Below are positions 32,338-43,942 of a DNA stretch of 64,000 nt, in pieces (position 1 is the stretch's first letter; the number at the start of each line of letters is the position of its first letter). Made by a program: the position numbers and the translations under genes. Where the stretch lies: contig JAEPMA010000003.1 in assembly GCA_017644185.1 (NCBI GenBank), positions 310,001-374,000 of the forward strand, given 5' to 3'. A model generated the notes under the pieces. That model was given only the letters and a program-made list of their open reading frames with translations. It ran no database searches and was not told the origin of the DNA. This DNA comes from Rhodospirillales bacterium. GTDB taxonomy: Bacteria; Pseudomonadota; Alphaproteobacteria; Rhodospirillales; Casp-alpha2.

Positions 32338-33177
32338 TTACGTGTCGTCCTGGTTCGGAAACGGCACACCGACGATATTGTAGCCGCTGTCCACATAGAG
32401 CACCTGACCGGTGACGCTGAGCGCCAGGTCTGACAACAAGAACAGCGCCGAGCCGCCGATGTCGTCCAGCTGCACATTCCGTCTTAGCGGTGCATGTTGT
32501 TCGTTCCACTTGAAGATATGGCGTGCACCGGCGATGGCGCTCCCGGCAAGGGTCCGCATCGGGCCGGCGGAAATCGCGTTAACGCGAATATTGTCGGGGC
32601 CCAAATCGGATGCCAAATAGCGGACACTCGCTTCGAGTGCGGCCTTGGCGACCCCCATCACGTTATAGTTGGGAACGACCTTTTCGGCGCCGTAAAACGA
32701 CAGTGCGATCATGCTCCCGCCGTCCTTCATGTGCGGGGCCGCATGCCTGGCCAAAGACGTGAACGAATAACAGGATACATCCATGGTACGGCGGAAATTC
32801 TCGCGCGTCGTCGCCACGTACTTGCCCTTGAGCTCCTGCTTGTCCGAATACGCGATGGCGTGCACCACGAAGTCGATGGAACCCCACGCGTCGGCGCAAG
32901 CGTCGACTGCAGCCTTGATCGATCCCTCGTCTTCAACGTCGCAAGGGACGATGACCTTGGAGTTCAACTCTTCGGCAAGCGGACGAACGCGGCGCTCGAT
33001 CGCCTCGTTCTGATAGGTGAAGCCCATCTCGGCGCCGTGCGCGGCTAGTGTGCTGGCGATGCCCCAGGCGATCGAATGATCGTTCGCAACACCCATGATA
33101 AGGCCACGCTTGCCTTCCATGATATTGGATTGGCTGGCGACATGGCTGGCGGCAACAGATGATTTCTGTTCATTCAC
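32338..33177 (-). CDS. fabI: Enoyl-ACP reductase
   Basis: NADH-dependent reductase for the last step of fatty-acid elongation. A GTG start at 33177 follows the fabB stop by five bases and has GAGG nine bases upstream, giving 279 residues; an ATG at 33120 (MEGKRG) is the alternative but has no ribosome-binding site. The cofactor segment GKRGLIMGVANDHSIAWGIA (in pieces) and the catalytic YGAEKVVPNYNVMGVAKAAL Tyr/Lys region are present. Last of the fabA-fabB-fabI operon. Confidence 0.94.
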   Translation of the reverse strand: MNEQKSSVAASHVASQSNIMEGKRGLIMGVANDHSIAWGIASTLAAHGAEMGFTYQNEAIERRVRPLAEELNSKVIVPCDVEDEGSIKAAVDACADAWGSIDFVVHAIAYSDKQELKGKYVATTRENFRRTMDVSCYSFTSLARHAAPHMKDGGSMIALSFYGAEKVVPNYNVMGVAKAALEASVRYLASDLGPDNIRVNAISAGPMRTLAGSAIAGARHIFKWNEQHAPLRRNVQLDDIGGSALFLLSDLALSVTGQVLYVDSGYNIVGVPFPNQDDT

Positions 33178-33181
33178 GGGA

Positions 33182-34402
33182 TCACGCCTCGTACCGCTTG
33201 AAGGCCAGCGTCGCGTTGGTGCCACCGAAACCGAAGCTGTTCGAAATCACGCAGTTAAGGCCCGCGTTGTCGATCCGCTCGCGGACGATCTCGGCTTCAC
33301 CCACGTCCGGGTCGAGGTTTTCGACATTGGCGGAGGCCGCAAGGAAATCGTTCTCGAGCATGATCAGCGAATAGATCGCCTCGTGCGCGCCGGTCGCCCC
33401 TTGCGAGTGGCCAGTCAGCGACTTGGTAGAGGAAATCTTCGGCTTGTGCGCGCCGAACACTTCCTGGATCGCCTTGATTTCGATCATGTCGCCGACCGGC
33501 GTCGAAGTGCCGTGCGCATTGATGTAGTCGACCTTGGTGTTACCGAGGCCGGCGGTCGCCAGTTGCATGCAACGCCGCGCACCTTCGCCTGACGGCGCGA
33601 CCATATCGACACCATCCGACGTTGCGCCGTAACCAACGATTTCGCCATAAATCTTCGCGCCGCGCGCCTTCGCGTGCTCAAGTTCTTCCAGAACCACCAC
33701 ACCTGCGCCACCGGCGATGACGAATCCGTCCCGGTCGACATCGAACGGACGTGACGCCTTACCCGGGTTGTCGTTGTATTTGGACGACAGTGCGCCCATC
33801 GCGTCAAACAGCACGGTGAGCGTCCAGTGCAGTTCCTCGGCACCACCGGCAAAGACGACGTCTTGCTTACCCCACTGGATCAGCTCGGCGCCGTTACCGA
33901 TGCAGTGGGCACTGGTCGAACATGCCGACGAAATCGAATACGAAAGACCCCGTGTATGGAAGGCTGTCGACAGGTTCGCAGACACGGTCGAACACATGGC
34001 TTTCGGCACCGCGTACGGCCCAATCCGTTTGGCACCCTTTTCGCGTGCCGTATCGACCGCCAGCACCTGCGCCGACGTCGATGGGCCGCCGGATCCCATC
34101 ACCAACCCCGTGCGTTCGCTGGTGACGTCTTTATCCCCTAAACCGGAATCGTTGATCGCTTCCTGCATGGCGATATAGCCATACGCCGCACCGTCGCCCA
34201 TGAAACGGCGCAGCTTGCGGTCGATCCGCTCGTCGAAATCGACGGTCGGCGCACCATGTACGTGCGAGCGGAAGCCGCGTTCCGCGTACTCTTCGCAGAA
34301 GACGATTCCGGACCGGCCATCGCGCAAACTCTGCGTCACCTGAGCCACGTCCTCGCCGATGGGGGAAACGATCCCCATACCCGTTACGACCACACGTCTC
34401 AT
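33182..34402 (-). CDS. fabB: 3-Oxoacyl-ACP synthase I
   Basis: Condensing enzyme needed for unsaturated fatty acids, 406 residues. The Cys-His-His triad is visible: [12 protein letters not shown] near residue 160, [11 protein letters not shown] near 295, and [15 protein letters not shown] near 330. The pairing with fabA upstream is the classic arrangement for anaerobic unsaturated fatty acid synthesis, and it overlaps into the fabI leader. Confidence 0.96.
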   Translation of the reverse strand: MRRVVVTGMGIVSPIGEDVAQVTQSLRDGRSGIVFCEEYAERGFRSHVHGAPTVDFDERIDRKLRRFMGDGAAYGYIAMQEAINDSGLGDKDVTSERTGLVMGSGGPSTSAQVLAVDTAREKGAKRIGPYAVPKAMCSTVSANLSTAFHTRGLSYSISSACSTSAHCIGNGAELIQWGKQDVVFAGGAEELHWTLTVLFDAMGALSSKYNDNPGKASRPFDVDRDGFVIAGGAGVVVLEELEHAKARGAKIYGEIVGYGATSDGVDMVAPSGEGARRCMQLATAGLGNTKVDYINAHGTSTPVGDMIEIKAIQEVFGAHKPKISSTKSLTGHSQGATGAHEAIYSLIMLENDFLAASANVENLDPDVGEAEIVRERIDNAGLNCVISNSFGFGGTNATLAFKRYEA

Positions 34403-34438
34403 AAAATCCTCACTTCACTGCCCTTTACGTCCCGAAAA

Positions 34439-34948
34439 TCAATTTTCGGGCGTGAACAATGTCACCTTAAGACCTGACGCCTCATAGGCAACTTCGCCGT
34501 CTACCTTCATGACGCCATCGGCGATGCCCAATGTAATCCCTCTGCTCATCACACGCTTGATGTCGATGTGGTACTCGACCAACGACTTGTCCGGCGTTAC
34601 CTGCTCGGAGAATTTAACCTCACCGACACCCAAAGCGCGGCCGCGCCCCGGCGCACCGGTCCAACCAAGATAAAATCCGACCAGTTGCCACAACGCGTCC
34701 AGCCCCAGACAGCCCGGCATCACCGGGTCGCCCTGAAAATGGCAATCGAAAAACCAGAGATCTTTCTTCACATCGAACTCGGCGTCGACGACGCCCTTGT
34801 CGTAGGCCCCACCGGTATCCGCGATGTGGGTGATGCGGTCGAACATCAGCATCGGCGGCAACGGCAGTTGTGCGTTCCCCGGGCCGAACAGTTCGCCCCG
34901 GCCGCAACTCAACAAATCCTCATAAGAGTAGCTTGATTGCTTTGTCAA
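34439..34948 (-). CDS. fabA: 3-Hydroxydecanoyl-ACP dehydratase/isomerase
   Basis: 169-residue hot-dog enzyme that dehydrates and isomerises C10 intermediates to start unsaturated fatty acid synthesis. The active-site stretch [27 protein letters not shown] (in pieces) contains the catalytic His and Asp. The start is TTG at 34948, supported by GAGGGG seven bases upstream. First gene of fabA-fabB-fabI. Confidence 0.95.
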   Translation of the reverse strand: MTKQSSYSYEDLLSCGRGELFGPGNAQLPLPPMLMFDRITHIADTGGAYDKGVVDAEFDVKKDLWFFDCHFQGDPVMPGCLGLDALWQLVGFYLGWTGAPGRGRALGVGEVKFSEQVTPDKSLVEYHIDIKRVMSRGITLGIADGVMKVDGEVAYEASGLKVTLFTPEN

Positions 34949-35096
34949 AAATCAGCCCCTCACCATTTAACGTCGGCTCCCGGGTCCATGCTGTTTCCCG
35001 GGTTATTCTTATAGCGCATCAATAAGCGAAATCCGAGGGTGGTGCACGAAAAAAACCTGCGTCGCGCCCCGGCCAGAACGGCTCTCCAGATAGCGA

Positions 35097-35131
35097 AACG
35101 GGGCGGGGATCAAGAGATCCACCGCCCCGTT
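35097..35131 (-). terminator. Hairpin downstream of pnp
   Basis: AACGGGGCGG pairs with CCGCCCCGTT (10 bp) around a 15-base loop, 18 bases past the pnp stop on the minus strand. The T run is only three bases, so it may be a transcript end or a stability hairpin rather than a strong intrinsic terminator. The rest of 34949-35148 has no gene. Confidence 0.6.
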
Positions 35132-35148
35132 GATGCACTAACCGCCGG

Positions 35149-37296
35149 TTAGGCCCGTTTCTTGCGCTCGCCGACCTGTTCGGTGATGTCTTCACCGGTT
35201 TCCTGGTCGACCACACGCATGGAAAGCTTGACCTTGCCGCGGTCGTCGATGCCGATCAGCTTGACCTTCACGGTGTCGCCTTCGTTGACCACATCGGTCA
35301 CCTTCTCGACCCGGCCTTCGGCCATTTCCGAGATATGCACGAGGCCGTCGCGCGGACCGAGGAAGTTCACGAAAGCGCCGAAATCGACGACTTTCACGAC
35401 TTTCCCGTCGTAGATAACACCCACTTCCGGCTCGGCGACGATATCGCGGATCCAGGCAGCGGCCCGGTCACCAGCTTCGGCGTCGACAGCGGCGATCCGG
35501 ACGGAACCATCATCTTCGACGTCGATCTTGGCGCCCGTGGTTTCGCAGATTTCACGGATAACCTTGCCGCCCGGGCCGATGATATCGCGGATTTTTTCCG
35601 GATTGATCTGCATCGAGGTGATCCTCGGCGCGTTGCCACTGACCTGCTCGCGCGCGTTGGAGAGCGACTTGGCCATTTCACCCAGAATGTGCAGGCGGCC
35701 ATCCTTCGCCTGTGCGAGGGCGATCTTCATGATCTCCTCGGTGATGGAGGTGATCTTGATGTCCATCTGCAGCGAGGTGACGCCGTTTTCCGTACCCGCA
35801 ACCTTGAAGTCCATGTCGCCGAGGTGGTCTTCGTCACCCAGGATGTCGGAGAGCACCGCGAAGCGCTCGCCTTCCTTGATCAGACCCATCGCGATACCAG
35901 CCACCGGACGCGGCAAGGGCACACCGGCATCCATCAGCGACAGCGAGGTGCCGCAGACGGTCGCCATCGAGGACGAACCGTTGGACTCGGTGATGTCGGA
36001 CACCACGCGGATCGTATACGGGAATTCCTCCTTCGACGGCATGATCGGGTGCATGGCGCGCCATGCGAGCTTGCCGTGACCGACTTCGCGACGTCCGGTA
36101 AAACCGAAACGCCCGGCTTCGCCGACGGAGAACGGCGGGAAGTTATAGTGCAGCATGAAGTTCTCGCGGTAGTTATCCGCAAGACCGTCGATAATCTGCT
36201 CGTCCTGACCGGTGCCGAGGGTCGTCGTCACCATGGCTTGGGTTTCACCGCGCGTGAAAAGCGCCGAGCCGTGTGCGCGCGGCAGGATACCGACTTCGCA
36301 GGCGATCGGGCGGACGGTAGCGGTATCGCGGTCGTCGATACGCTTGCCGGTATCGAGGATGTCGTTGCGAACGATATCCTTTTCCAGGCTTTTGAGCGCA
36401 TCGCCCATCGTCGAGGCGAGAAGGTCCTGATCCAGGCTTTCGTCGGCCTCGAGCTTTTCAGCGACGGCCTTTTTGACTTCCGAGATCTTCGCCTGACGGT
36501 CGGACTTGACCTTGATGCCATATGCTTCACGGAGTGCGTCGGAAGCTTCGGCTTTGACGCGGTCGACGATCGCATCCAGGCCTTCCGGCGGCGACGGCAC
36601 ATCGATCGGATCCTTGGCGCAGGCTTCGGCCAGTTCGATGATCGCGTCGATCACCGGCTGGAAACCCCTGTGGCCGAACATCACGGCGTCGAGCATCTGC
36701 TCTTCCGTCAGTTCGCTGGCTTCCGATTCCACCATCAGCACGCCTTCCTGCGTGCCCGCGACGACGAGGTCGAGGTCGCTCTCGGCCTGCTGCGCAAGGG
36801 TCGGGTTCAAAACCATTTCACCGTCGACGCGGCCGACGCGCGCACCACCGATCGGGCCCATGAACGGCAGGCCGGAAATCGTGAGAGCGGCGGAGGTGCC
36901 GATCATCGCCAGGATGTCGGTTTCGTTTTCGAGATCGTGCGAAACGACGGTGCAGATCACCTGCGTCTCGTTTTTGAAGCCCTTTGCGAACAGCGGGCGG
37001 ATCGGGCGGTCGATCAGGCGCGAAATCAGGGTTTCGCGTTCGGACGGACGGCCTTCACGTTTGAAAAAACCGCCAGGTATTTTACCGGCGGCGAACGCTT
37101 TTTCGACGTAATGAACTGAGAGCGGGAAGAAATCGAGACCCGGTTTCGGGCTTTTCTCTCCAACCACGGTGCAGAGCACCTTGCTCTCGCCAAGGGTCGC
37201 CATGACGGCGCCGTCGGCTTGGCGGGCAATCTTACCGGTTTCCAAAACCAGTTTCTGACCGGCCCACTCGATTTCTTTGCGGAATTCTTGAAACAT
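35149..37296 (-). CDS. pnp: Polynucleotide phosphorylase
   Basis: 3'-5' exoribonuclease of the degradosome, 715 residues starting at the ATG of [11 protein letters not shown] (37296), with GAGG nine bases upstream. It has two RNase PH domains (GDTAV-type regions, [26 protein letters not shown] in pieces). A KH domain follows ([12 protein letters not shown] near residue 560), and then an S1 domain at the end ([38 protein letters not shown], in pieces). It follows rpsO, the usual bacterial pairing. Confidence 0.97.
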   Translation of the reverse strand: MFQEFRKEIEWAGQKLVLETGKIARQADGAVMATLGESKVLCTVVGEKSPKPGLDFFPLSVHYVEKAFAAGKIPGGFFKREGRPSERETLISRLIDRPIRPLFAKGFKNETQVICTVVSHDLENETDILAMIGTSAALTISGLPFMGPIGGARVGRVDGEMVLNPTLAQQAESDLDLVVAGTQEGVLMVESEASELTEEQMLDAVMFGHRGFQPVIDAIIELAEACAKDPIDVPSPPEGLDAIVDRVKAEASDALREAYGIKVKSDRQAKISEVKKAVAEKLEADESLDQDLLASTMGDALKSLEKDIVRNDILDTGKRIDDRDTATVRPIACEVGILPRAHGSALFTRGETQAMVTTTLGTGQDEQIIDGLADNYRENFMLHYNFPPFSVGEAGRFGFTGRREVGHGKLAWRAMHPIMPSKEEFPYTIRVVSDITESNGSSSMATVCGTSLSLMDAGVPLPRPVAGIAMGLIKEGERFAVLSDILGDEDHLGDMDFKVAGTENGVTSLQMDIKITSITEEIMKIALAQAKDGRLHILGEMAKSLSNAREQVSGNAPRITSMQINPEKIRDIIGPGGKVIREICETTGAKIDVEDDGSVRIAAVDAEAGDRAAAWIRDIVAEPEVGVIYDGKVVKVVDFGAFVNFLGPRDGLVHISEMAEGRVEKVTDVVNEGDTVKVKLIGIDDRGKVKLSMRVVDQETGEDITEQVGERKKRA

Positions 37297-37348
37297 CTTT
37301 CTTTTCCTCATCCTACATACAGCGCCATGCTATCCAAAAACGGCGCAA

Positions 37349-37371
37349 CCCGCGACCACCTCGGTCGCGGG
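37349..37371 (-). promoter_or_regulatory. Hairpin in the rpsO-pnp intergenic leader
   Basis: CCCGCGACC and GGTCGCGGG form a perfect 9-bp stem with a 5-base loop, 52 bases upstream of the pnp start in a 177-base gap. In enterobacteria the pnp leader contains a stem cut by RNase III for autoregulation; this could be an analogous element (inference). Confidence 0.6.
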
Positions 37372-37473
37372 CGAAGCGCAGAGCCACAAACATCTCTCAG
37401 CGGACTGAAAATGAAGCGGCTCGCGCCGTCAGCGGTGTGCGCCCACCATGGGCTTGCACCGCGAAGTGCCGCA

Positions 37474-37743
37474 TCAGCGGCGCAGACCCAGTTTCTTGAC
37501 CAGGCCTTCGTAACGCCCCCCGTCCTTTTTCTTAAGGTAATCGAGAAGCCGGCGGCGTTGACCCACCATCATCAGCAGGCCACGGCGCGAGTGAAAATCC
37601 TTACCGTGCGTTTTCAGGTGTTCGGTCAGGTTGGAAATCCGTTCCGTCAGAACGGCCACCTGCACCTCGGGGGAACCCGTGTCGCCGTCCTTGACGGCAT
37701 ATTCTTTGATAAGCTCTTGCTTACGTTCGGCGGTAATCGACAT
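37474..37743 (-). CDS. rpsO: 30S ribosomal protein S15
   Basis: 89 residues, full length. Family sequence is clear: [52 protein letters not shown] and the final LGLRR. It binds 16S rRNA in the central domain. AGGAG precedes the ATG and the truB stop is 14 bases upstream. Confidence 0.98.
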   Translation of the reverse strand: MSITAERKQELIKEYAVKDGDTGSPEVQVAVLTERISNLTEHLKTHGKDFHSRRGLLMMVGQRRRLLDYLKKKDGGRYEGLVKKLGLRR

Positions 37744-37757
37744 CGTGTACTCCTAAG

Positions 37758-38693
37758 TTAGATGTTCATCACACGGAACGGTCGAATTTCGCCGCCCGAA
37801 ATGCGCGCGAGTGCCAACAGCGTGCCGTTCGCCGTCACCTGGACGACATCCCCTTGCGAAATGCCGCCAAGGGGGGACCGCTGTGCGACAGGTAAAACGG
37901 GAACACCTTGTCCCAGCTTGAGCCTGCGCGCTTCCTGCTCTGTCAGGGCTAATGCCGGGATGTCGTCCAGCACAGTCTCGACAGGAAGCAGATATTGCTC
38001 TAGAAGCGCCGCCGCTTGTTCGCCCTCATCAGCTTCGAAAGCGTCCAATTTTACAGCCTTTTCAATAGAAAAGGGGCCGACGGCGGTGCGTCTGAGGCGC
38101 CTTATATGGCCTTCACACCCCAAGTGCAAGGCCAGATCTCTGATCAACGCGCGGACATAAGTTCCCTTGCCGCAGCGCATTTCGAAGTCGGCATGATCGG
38201 CGTCGGGCATGTCGATGAGCTTGAGGTCGAGAACCTCCACCTCGCGCGGCTCGATCTTGACGTCTTCGTCCCGGCGCGCCCGTTTGTAAGCGCGTTCGCC
38301 ATCGATCTTGATTGCCGAATAGACGGGTGGCACCTGACTGATCACGCCCATGAACGAGGGAAGCGCGGCTTCGATCTCATCGCGTGTCGGGCGTTTATCC
38401 GATCGCGCCGTCACGTCGCCTTCGGCGTCGTCGGTATCCGTGCTTTCGCCCCAGCGTGCCCGGAATTGGTAGGTCTTATACCCGTCCATGGCATAGGCTT
38501 GGGTTTTCGTCGCCTCGCCGAACGCAATCGGTAAAACGCCGCTCGCCAGTGGGTCGAGCGTGCCGCCGTGGCCGACCTTCGCGGCCCCGGTCAACCACCG
38601 GATGCGGCCGACGCAACCGTTCGAAGACGGGCCTTCGGGTTTATCCAGCACAAGCCAGCCGTTGATCGGCTTTCCCTTGCGCTTGCGTGCCAT
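37758..38693 (-). CDS. truB: tRNA pseudouridine-55 synthase
   Basis: Makes pseudouridine 55 in the T loop of tRNAs, 311 residues. The catalytic block GHGGTLDPLASGVLPIA carries the nucleophilic Asp near residue 47, and KPEGPSSN lies ahead of it. The C-terminal part includes the PUA-like extension. Its ATG overlaps the rbfA stop (TAATG), so the two are coupled. Confidence 0.97.
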   Translation of the reverse strand: MARKRKGKPINGWLVLDKPEGPSSNGCVGRIRWLTGAAKVGHGGTLDPLASGVLPIAFGEATKTQAYAMDGYKTYQFRARWGESTDTDDAEGDVTARSDKRPTRDEIEAALPSFMGVISQVPPVYSAIKIDGERAYKRARRDEDVKIEPREVEVLDLKLIDMPDADHADFEMRCGKGTYVRALIRDLALHLGCEGHIRRLRRTAVGPFSIEKAVKLDAFEADEGEQAAALLEQYLLPVETVLDDIPALALTEQEARRLKLGQGVPVLPVAQRSPLGGISQGDVVQVTANGTLLALARISGGEIRPFRVMNI

Positions 38694-39103
38694 TACTCCC
38701 CGTTCTCCGCATCGTCGTCAGCGAGAATATCCCGCCTAACGAGCGGGTCGTTGAGGACGTTTTCGATACGCTGGGCTTCGTCGAAACTGAGATCGGCTTC
38801 GAACCCGATACGCGGCGTATAGCGAAGCTGAACGTGCTTGCCGACCCAGCCGCGCAGGAACGCGGACGCACGATTGAGCGCCTGGACGATCGGCTTCGCA
38901 TCACCACCACCAAGCGGCACGACGAAGGCAGTCGCGTTCTTCAGATCGGGTGAAACGCGAACCTCGGTCACCGTGATGGCGACCCCCTTGATCACGGGGT
39001 CACGGAGTTCACCGCGCTCCAGCGCCTGGGCCAGGGCATGGCGCACTTCCTCGCCCACGCGCAGTTGGCGCTGCGACGGAGCACGTGCGGGCTGACGGCT
39101 CAT
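38693..39103 (-). CDS. rbfA: Ribosome-binding factor A
   Basis: 136-residue KH-like 30S maturation factor. Markers are RVGEEVRHALAQALERGELRDP and VSPDLKNATAFVVPLG, then the late RTTPRIGFEADLSFDEAQRI-type end. It lies between infB and truB as in most bacteria and shares one base with truB. Confidence 0.95.
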   Translation of the reverse strand: MSRQPARAPSQRQLRVGEEVRHALAQALERGELRDPVIKGVAITVTEVRVSPDLKNATAFVVPLGGGDAKPIVQALNRASAFLRGWVGKHVQLRYTPRIGFEADLSFDEAQRIENVLNDPLVRRDILADDDAENGE

Positions 39104-39135
39104 AGGTTCAGTTCCTCAACAACAAAGGGCCGCGA

Positions 39136-41730
39136 TTATAGCTCGCGGCTGACTTCCTTCATTTCGAAGCACTCGATCTTGTCGCCGACCTGAATGTCGT
39201 TGTAGTTGGCGAACGCCATACCGCACTCATAGCCTTCCTTGACTTCACGGACATCGTCCTTGAAGCGCTTGAGCTGGCTGAGATCGCCTTCGTGAACAAC
39301 GACGTCGTCGCGCAGCAGGCGGACCTTGGCGCCGCGCTTGACCATACCCTCGGTGATCATACAGCCGGCGATCTTGCCGACCTTGGAGATCGAGAACACT
39401 TCGCGGATTTCGGCGTAGCCAAGAAGCTCTTCCGAAACATCCGGCGACAGCATCCCCGAGAGCATCTTCTTCACGTCGTCGGTAAGGTCGTAGATGATCG
39501 AATAATAACGGATATCGACGCCATCGCGCTTGGCGGCCTCGCGGGCCTGCGGGTTGGCGCGGACGTTAAAGCCGACAACCAGCGCATTCGATGCGCGCGC
39601 CAGCGTCACATCGGATTCGTTGATACCGCCGACGCCGGAGTGCAGCACCTGCACCTCGACTTCGTCGGTGCCCATCTTGGCCAGCGCCCCGATGATCGCT
39701 TCGAGCGAGCCGTGCACGTCCGCCTTGATGACGACGGGCAGCATCTCCGCCTCGCCTTCCTTGATCTTCTCGAACATCTGTTCGAGCGTGCCGCGCGCCG
39801 CCAGAGACGACCGCGCATCGCGATCGCGGCGCTGACGGAACTCGGAAACCTCACGGGCCTTGGTTTCGTCGGCGACCACGATGACCTCGTCACCGGCCAT
39901 CGGCGTCCCGTTCAGACCCAGGACTTCCGCCGGCTCGGACGGGCCGGCCTTGTCCATCTTGTTCCCGTGTGCGTCCGTCAGTGCACGGACGCGGCCCCAT
40001 TCGGAACCGGCGACGAAAATATCACCAACATTCAAAGTCCCGCGCTGGATCAGCACCGTCGCGACGGAGCCGCGGCCCTGCTCCATTTTCGATTCGACCA
40101 CAACGCCTTCAGCCGGACGCTCAGGGTTAGCCTTGAGATCGAGCAGCTCGGCTTGCAGCTGAATGGCTTCCAACAGCTTGTCCAGGTTCTGACGCTTCAA
40201 CGCCGAGACTGGCACGCAAAGAACATCACCGCCCATGTCCTCGACCTGAATGTCGTGGCTCAGGAGATCGGTTTTGATGCGATCCGGGTTCGCGTCGGGT
40301 TTGTCGATCTTGTTGACCGCGACGATGATCGGCACCCCCGCCGCCTTGGCGTGGTGAATGGCCTCGATCGTCTGCGGCATGATGCCGTCATCCGCGGCGA
40401 CGCAAAGCACCACGATGTCCGTCACCTTGGCGCCGCGGGCCCGCATTTCGGTAAACGCGGCGTGGCCGGGCGTATCGATAAAGGTGATCAGCGCACCATC
40501 TTCGGTCTTCACCTGATAGGCGCCGATGTGCTGCGTGATGCCGCCCGCTTCGTGATTTGCGACATCGCTTTCACGAAGCGCATCCAAAAGTGACGTCTTA
40601 CCATGGTCGACGTGGCCCATGACCGTCACGACCGGCGCCCGCGACACGGCCGCGGCTTCGTCGTCGGTCTCGTCGATGACGAGATGATCTTCCACGTCCG
40701 ACTCGCTGACACGCTTAATGCGATGCCCGAACTCTTGAACGATGAGTTCCGCCGTATCGGCGTCGATGCTCTGCGTAATGGTCGCCATCACGCCCATTTC
40801 CATGAGCTTCTTGACGACGACACCGCCGCGCTCCGCCATCCGGTTGGCGAGTTCCTGAACCGTGATGGTTTCCGGGACGATCACGTCGCGGATGACCTTG
40901 CCCCCTTCCGAACGCCGTTCGCGCTGCTTCTCACGGTCACGGTCGCGCTGACGCTTGACCGACGCGAGCGAGCGGCGATGCTCCTCAAGTTCCTCGAAGG
41001 ACTCCGCTTCGGCGATGGTCAGCTTGCCGTGGCGACGGCGTTCCTCGCGGCTCTTACCCGGTGACGGGCGTTTCGCGTCTTGCTTGGCGGGGCGGCCCTT
41101 ACGCGCGGCCTTGTCCTCGCTGTCGTCGTCCTCTTCGGGTGTGGATTCTTCCTCGCGTGCCTCTTTCGGCGCTTCCTTGGCGCGGGACTTGCGTTCTTCC
41201 TCGAGCCGCTTGGCTTCAAGTTCCTGAGCTTCGCGGACCGCGCGTTCCTCTTCCGTCTCCTCGGGCTCTTCCTTCGGCAACTCGTCGGCCGGCACCCGTC
41301 CAAGGTCGGAGATTTGCGGCTTGCCGCGGCCGGCGGGCTTGCTTTCCTCGACACCATGGCGGGCCGTTTCAAGGGCGCGCATGCGGGCTTCGCGCTCGCT
41401 GTCGGTCAGCTTGGAGACGCTGGTGGAAATCTCGGTTTCCGCAGGGACCTCGACAGGTGCGGGGGCCTCCGCCTTCTCGACGGGTTCCTCCGGCGCCGTT
41501 TCGGTGAGTTTGGCACCGCGCAGACCCGCCTTGACCTCCGACATGTCGCCTGACGTGTCAGTCACGAACGTGCGCTTACGCTTCTTCTCGACGGTCACCA
41601 TCTTCGAGCGCCCATGCGAGAAGTTCTGCTTCACCTGACCGGTTTCGACGGTCTTGTTCAGTTCAAGCCGGCCCGGTTTGGAGAGGCCAAGCGGCTTTTT
41701 GCTATTTTCCGTCTCTTTCGCGTCACTCAT
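39136..41730 (-). CDS. infB: Translation initiation factor IF-2
   Basis: 864-residue GTPase that recruits fMet-tRNA to the 30S subunit. A long charged, low-complexity N-terminal region (about 1-300, rich in Glu, Arg, Lys and Pro) precedes the IF2-N fold. The G domain is near residue 365 ([36 protein letters not shown]). Beta-barrel and C2 domains end in [12 protein letters not shown]. Its ATG overlaps the ylxR stop (ATGA). It is part of the rimP-nusA-ylxR-infB operon. Confidence 0.98.
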   Translation of the reverse strand: MSDAKETENSKKPLGLSKPGRLELNKTVETGQVKQNFSHGRSKMVTVEKKRKRTFVTDTSGDMSEVKAGLRGAKLTETAPEEPVEKAEAPAPVEVPAETEISTSVSKLTDSEREARMRALETARHGVEESKPAGRGKPQISDLGRVPADELPKEEPEETEEERAVREAQELEAKRLEEERKSRAKEAPKEAREEESTPEEDDDSEDKAARKGRPAKQDAKRPSPGKSREERRRHGKLTIAEAESFEELEEHRRSLASVKRQRDRDREKQRERRSEGGKVIRDVIVPETITVQELANRMAERGGVVVKKLMEMGVMATITQSIDADTAELIVQEFGHRIKRVSESDVEDHLVIDETDDEAAAVSRAPVVTVMGHVDHGKTSLLDALRESDVANHEAGGITQHIGAYQVKTEDGALITFIDTPGHAAFTEMRARGAKVTDIVVLCVAADDGIMPQTIEAIHHAKAAGVPIIVAVNKIDKPDANPDRIKTDLLSHDIQVEDMGGDVLCVPVSALKRQNLDKLLEAIQLQAELLDLKANPERPAEGVVVESKMEQGRGSVATVLIQRGTLNVGDIFVAGSEWGRVRALTDAHGNKMDKAGPSEPAEVLGLNGTPMAGDEVIVVADETKAREVSEFRQRRDRDARSSLAARGTLEQMFEKIKEGEAEMLPVVIKADVHGSLEAIIGALAKMGTDEVEVQVLHSGVGGINESDVTLARASNALVVGFNVRANPQAREAAKRDGVDIRYYSIIYDLTDDVKKMLSGMLSPDVSEELLGYAEIREVFSISKVGKIAGCMITEGMVKRGAKVRLLRDDVVVHEGDLSQLKRFKDDVREVKEGYECGMAFANYNDIQVGDKIECFEMKEVSREL

Positions 41731-42341
41731 TTGCTTACGTCCATTCCCCCCGGTCGGAGACCGGTCAATCTCTCACACTCTCTCATCAGCGATGCGGCAA
41801 GTCCGCCGCGCTGTATCGTTAGGAACGACACCACGCCCTTGCCTGCCGCTTCGCCCATCTCGCTGCTCTTCAGGCCACTGACGACCGGCGTTTTACGAGC
41901 CGAATATATTACGTCGTGGCGCGCGCCGCCGGCATCCAAGGCTATGACGACAAGGCCTGCGGCATTGCGTTCGAGCACTTCCAGGACACGGTCATAACCG
42001 AATACCAGAAGGTCGGAACGGCGTGCCAGGCCGATAATATCCTGGCATTTTTTCACCAGCAGGGCCTCGACCCGGTCGGCCAAGTCGGCGGGAACCGCGA
42101 CTTGCGCTTTGGCGGCGCGGGCGAACAGTTTTTTCGCCACGGCCGTCTCCAGCGCCACGCCGTCGGCACTCAACCAAATGCCGCGCCCAGGCAGGCGTTC
42201 GCCCAAGTCAGGCACTATAGCATTATCCGGCCCGACAACGAACCGGATCAGCCCGTGCTTGGGTGCCGTCTCTCCAGAGACGATGCACCTGCGCTCGGGT
42301 TCGCTGGTTTTCCGGTTCGTCATTTCAGCCAATGCTGTCAT
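41727..42341 (-). CDS. YlxR-type RNA-binding protein with L7Ae-like C-terminus
   Basis: 204 residues. Residues about 15-95 are the YlxR (DUF448) domain with [22 protein letters not shown] and [12 protein letters not shown]. The remainder resembles the ribosomal L7Ae/L30e fold ([25 protein letters not shown], then [17 protein letters not shown], in pieces). Both halves point to RNA binding. It sits between nusA and infB, the standard place, and overlaps infB by 4 bases. Confidence 0.92.
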   Translation of the reverse strand: MTALAEMTNRKTSEPERRCIVSGETAPKHGLIRFVVGPDNAIVPDLGERLPGRGIWLSADGVALETAVAKKLFARAAKAQVAVPADLADRVEALLVKKCQDIIGLARRSDLLVFGYDRVLEVLERNAAGLVVIALDAGGARHDVIYSARKTPVVSGLKSSEMGEAAGKGVVSFLTIQRGGLAASLMRECERLTGLRPGGMDVSK

Positions 42342-42361
42342 ATATACCTGTCTCCCAACCG

Positions 42362-43942
42362 TTACTCGGCAGGTTCCTGCTCGCCTTCCTCAGCGGCGTC
42401 TTCGCTGACCTCTTCATCGGCGAACCAATGTGCGCGCGCCGCCATGATCAGTTCGTTCGCCTGGTCCATGTTCATGGAGCCGGACGGAGCCATTTCGAGC
42501 AGTTCATCACCGGCAAGATCGGCGAGGTCGTCCCGGGACTTAATCCCGTTCTCACCAAGCGCCACCATCAGCGAAGCCGTCATGCCTTCGAGAGATGCAA
42601 CGTCGTCTTCAACACCAAGCTCCTTGCGCTTCGCATCCATTTCTTCCTCGCGGTTGGCAAGGTGGGCACGGGCACGGGCCTGCAGTTCGGCGGCAACATC
42701 GTCGTCGAAGCCTTCAATGTCCGTCAGGTCTTCCAGCGGTACGAAGGCGACTTCCTCGACCGACGAGAACCCCTCGGTGACCAGCAAATGTGCAATCACG
42801 TCATCGACGTCAAGCGCGTCCACGAACATCTTCGAGCGGTCCTGGAATTCTTTCTGACGGCGTTCTGATTCTTCTGCTTCCGTCAGAATGTCGATATCCC
42901 AACCCGAAAGCTGAGACGCCAGACGCACGTTCTGGCCACGCCGGCCAATGGCCAGCGAGAGCTGCTCGTCCGGCACCACGACTTCGATCTTATTGTTGTC
43001 TTCGTCGAGCACGACCTTGGCGACTTCCGCCGGGGCCAGCGCGTTGACGATGAACGACGCCGCATCGGGCGACCACTGGATGATGTCGATCTTCTCGCCC
43101 TGCAGTTCGCCGACGACCGCTTGCACGCGCGAGCCGCGCATACCGATACACGGGCCGACCGGGTCGATCGAACTGTCATGCGAGACCACGGCGATCTTGG
43201 CGCGCGAGCCCGGATCGCGGGCGACAGACTTGATTTCGATCACGCCGTCATAAATTTCCGGCACTTCCTGCGCGAACAGCTTGGCCATGAAATCCGGATG
43301 CGTGCGCGACAGGAAAATCTGCGGGCCGCGCGGCTCCTGACGCACGTCAGCGATGTAGGCGCGGATGCGGTCACCGTTGTTAAAATGCTCACGCGGAATC
43401 GACTCGTCGCGGCGCAGGATCGCCTCGGCGCGGCCGAGATCGATGATCGCGTTGCCGTATTCCATGCGCTTGACCAGACCGTTGACGATCTCGCCGACAC
43501 GGTCTTTGTATTCCTCGAACTGACGCTCGCGTTCGGCCTCGCGAACCTTCTGCACGATGACTTGTTTTGCCGTCTGCGCGGCGATGCGGCCAAAGTCGAT
43601 CGGCGGCAGGATGTCGACGATGAATTCGCCCGCTTTGGCATCCGGCTTTTTGCGCTGCGCCTCCGCGAGGAAGATCTGCGTCACCTCGTTCTCGCGTTCG
43701 GCGCCGTCTTCCAGAACCTCGATATACCGCGCCAGCATGATCTCGCCGGACTTGCGGTCGATATGCGCACGGATATCGTGCTCGTGGCCATATTTGGAAC
43801 GCCCGGCTTTCTGGATCGCCATTTCCATGGCTTCCAGTACCTCTTCGCGTTCAATGCCCTTGTCCCGCGCCACCGTGTCGGCAACGACGAGCAGTTCCGG
43901 CCGGGCGTGTACGTCGCCGGCTTCCATAAGCGTCTCACTCAT
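42362..43942 (-). CDS. nusA: Transcription termination/antitermination factor NusA
   Basis: 526 residues. The N-terminal RNA polymerase-binding domain is followed by an S1 domain ([24 protein letters not shown], in pieces). KH1 and KH2 carry [30 protein letters not shown] and [14 protein letters not shown]. Two acidic repeat regions lie at the C-terminus. The ATG overlaps the rimP end by 8 bases and has GAGGAAG upstream. It modulates pausing and, with Nus partners, rRNA transcription. Confidence 0.97.
   Translation of the reverse strand: MSETLMEAGDVHARPELLVVADTVARDKGIEREEVLEAMEMAIQKAGRSKYGHEHDIRAHIDRKSGEIMLARYIEVLEDGAERENEVTQIFLAEAQRKKPDAKAGEFIVDILPPIDFGRIAAQTAKQVIVQKVREAERERQFEEYKDRVGEIVNGLVKRMEYGNAIIDLGRAEAILRRDESIPREHFNNGDRIRAYIADVRQEPRGPQIFLSRTHPDFMAKLFAQEVPEIYDGVIEIKSVARDPGSRAKIAVVSHDSSIDPVGPCIGMRGSRVQAVVGELQGEKIDIIQWSPDAASFIVNALAPAEVAKVVLDEDNNKIEVVVPDEQLSLAIGRRGQNVRLASQLSGWDIDILTEAEESERRQKEFQDRSKMFVDALDVDDVIAHLLVTEGFSSVEEVAFVPLEDLTDIEGFDDDVAAELQARARAHLANREEEMDAKRKELGVEDDVASLEGMTASLMVALGENGIKSRDDLADLAGDELLEMAPSGSMNMDQANELIMAARAHWFADEEVSEDAAEEGEQEPAE

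Noticed and set aside
35335-37119. 594-codon open frame antisense to pnp
   Set aside because: Low-complexity Asp/Arg-rich translation typical of a shadow frame; pnp is unmistakable on the other strand.
39292-40593. 433-codon open frame antisense to infB
   Set aside because: Composition is that of a reverse-complement shadow (His/Asp/Arg rich) with no motifs; infB explains the region.
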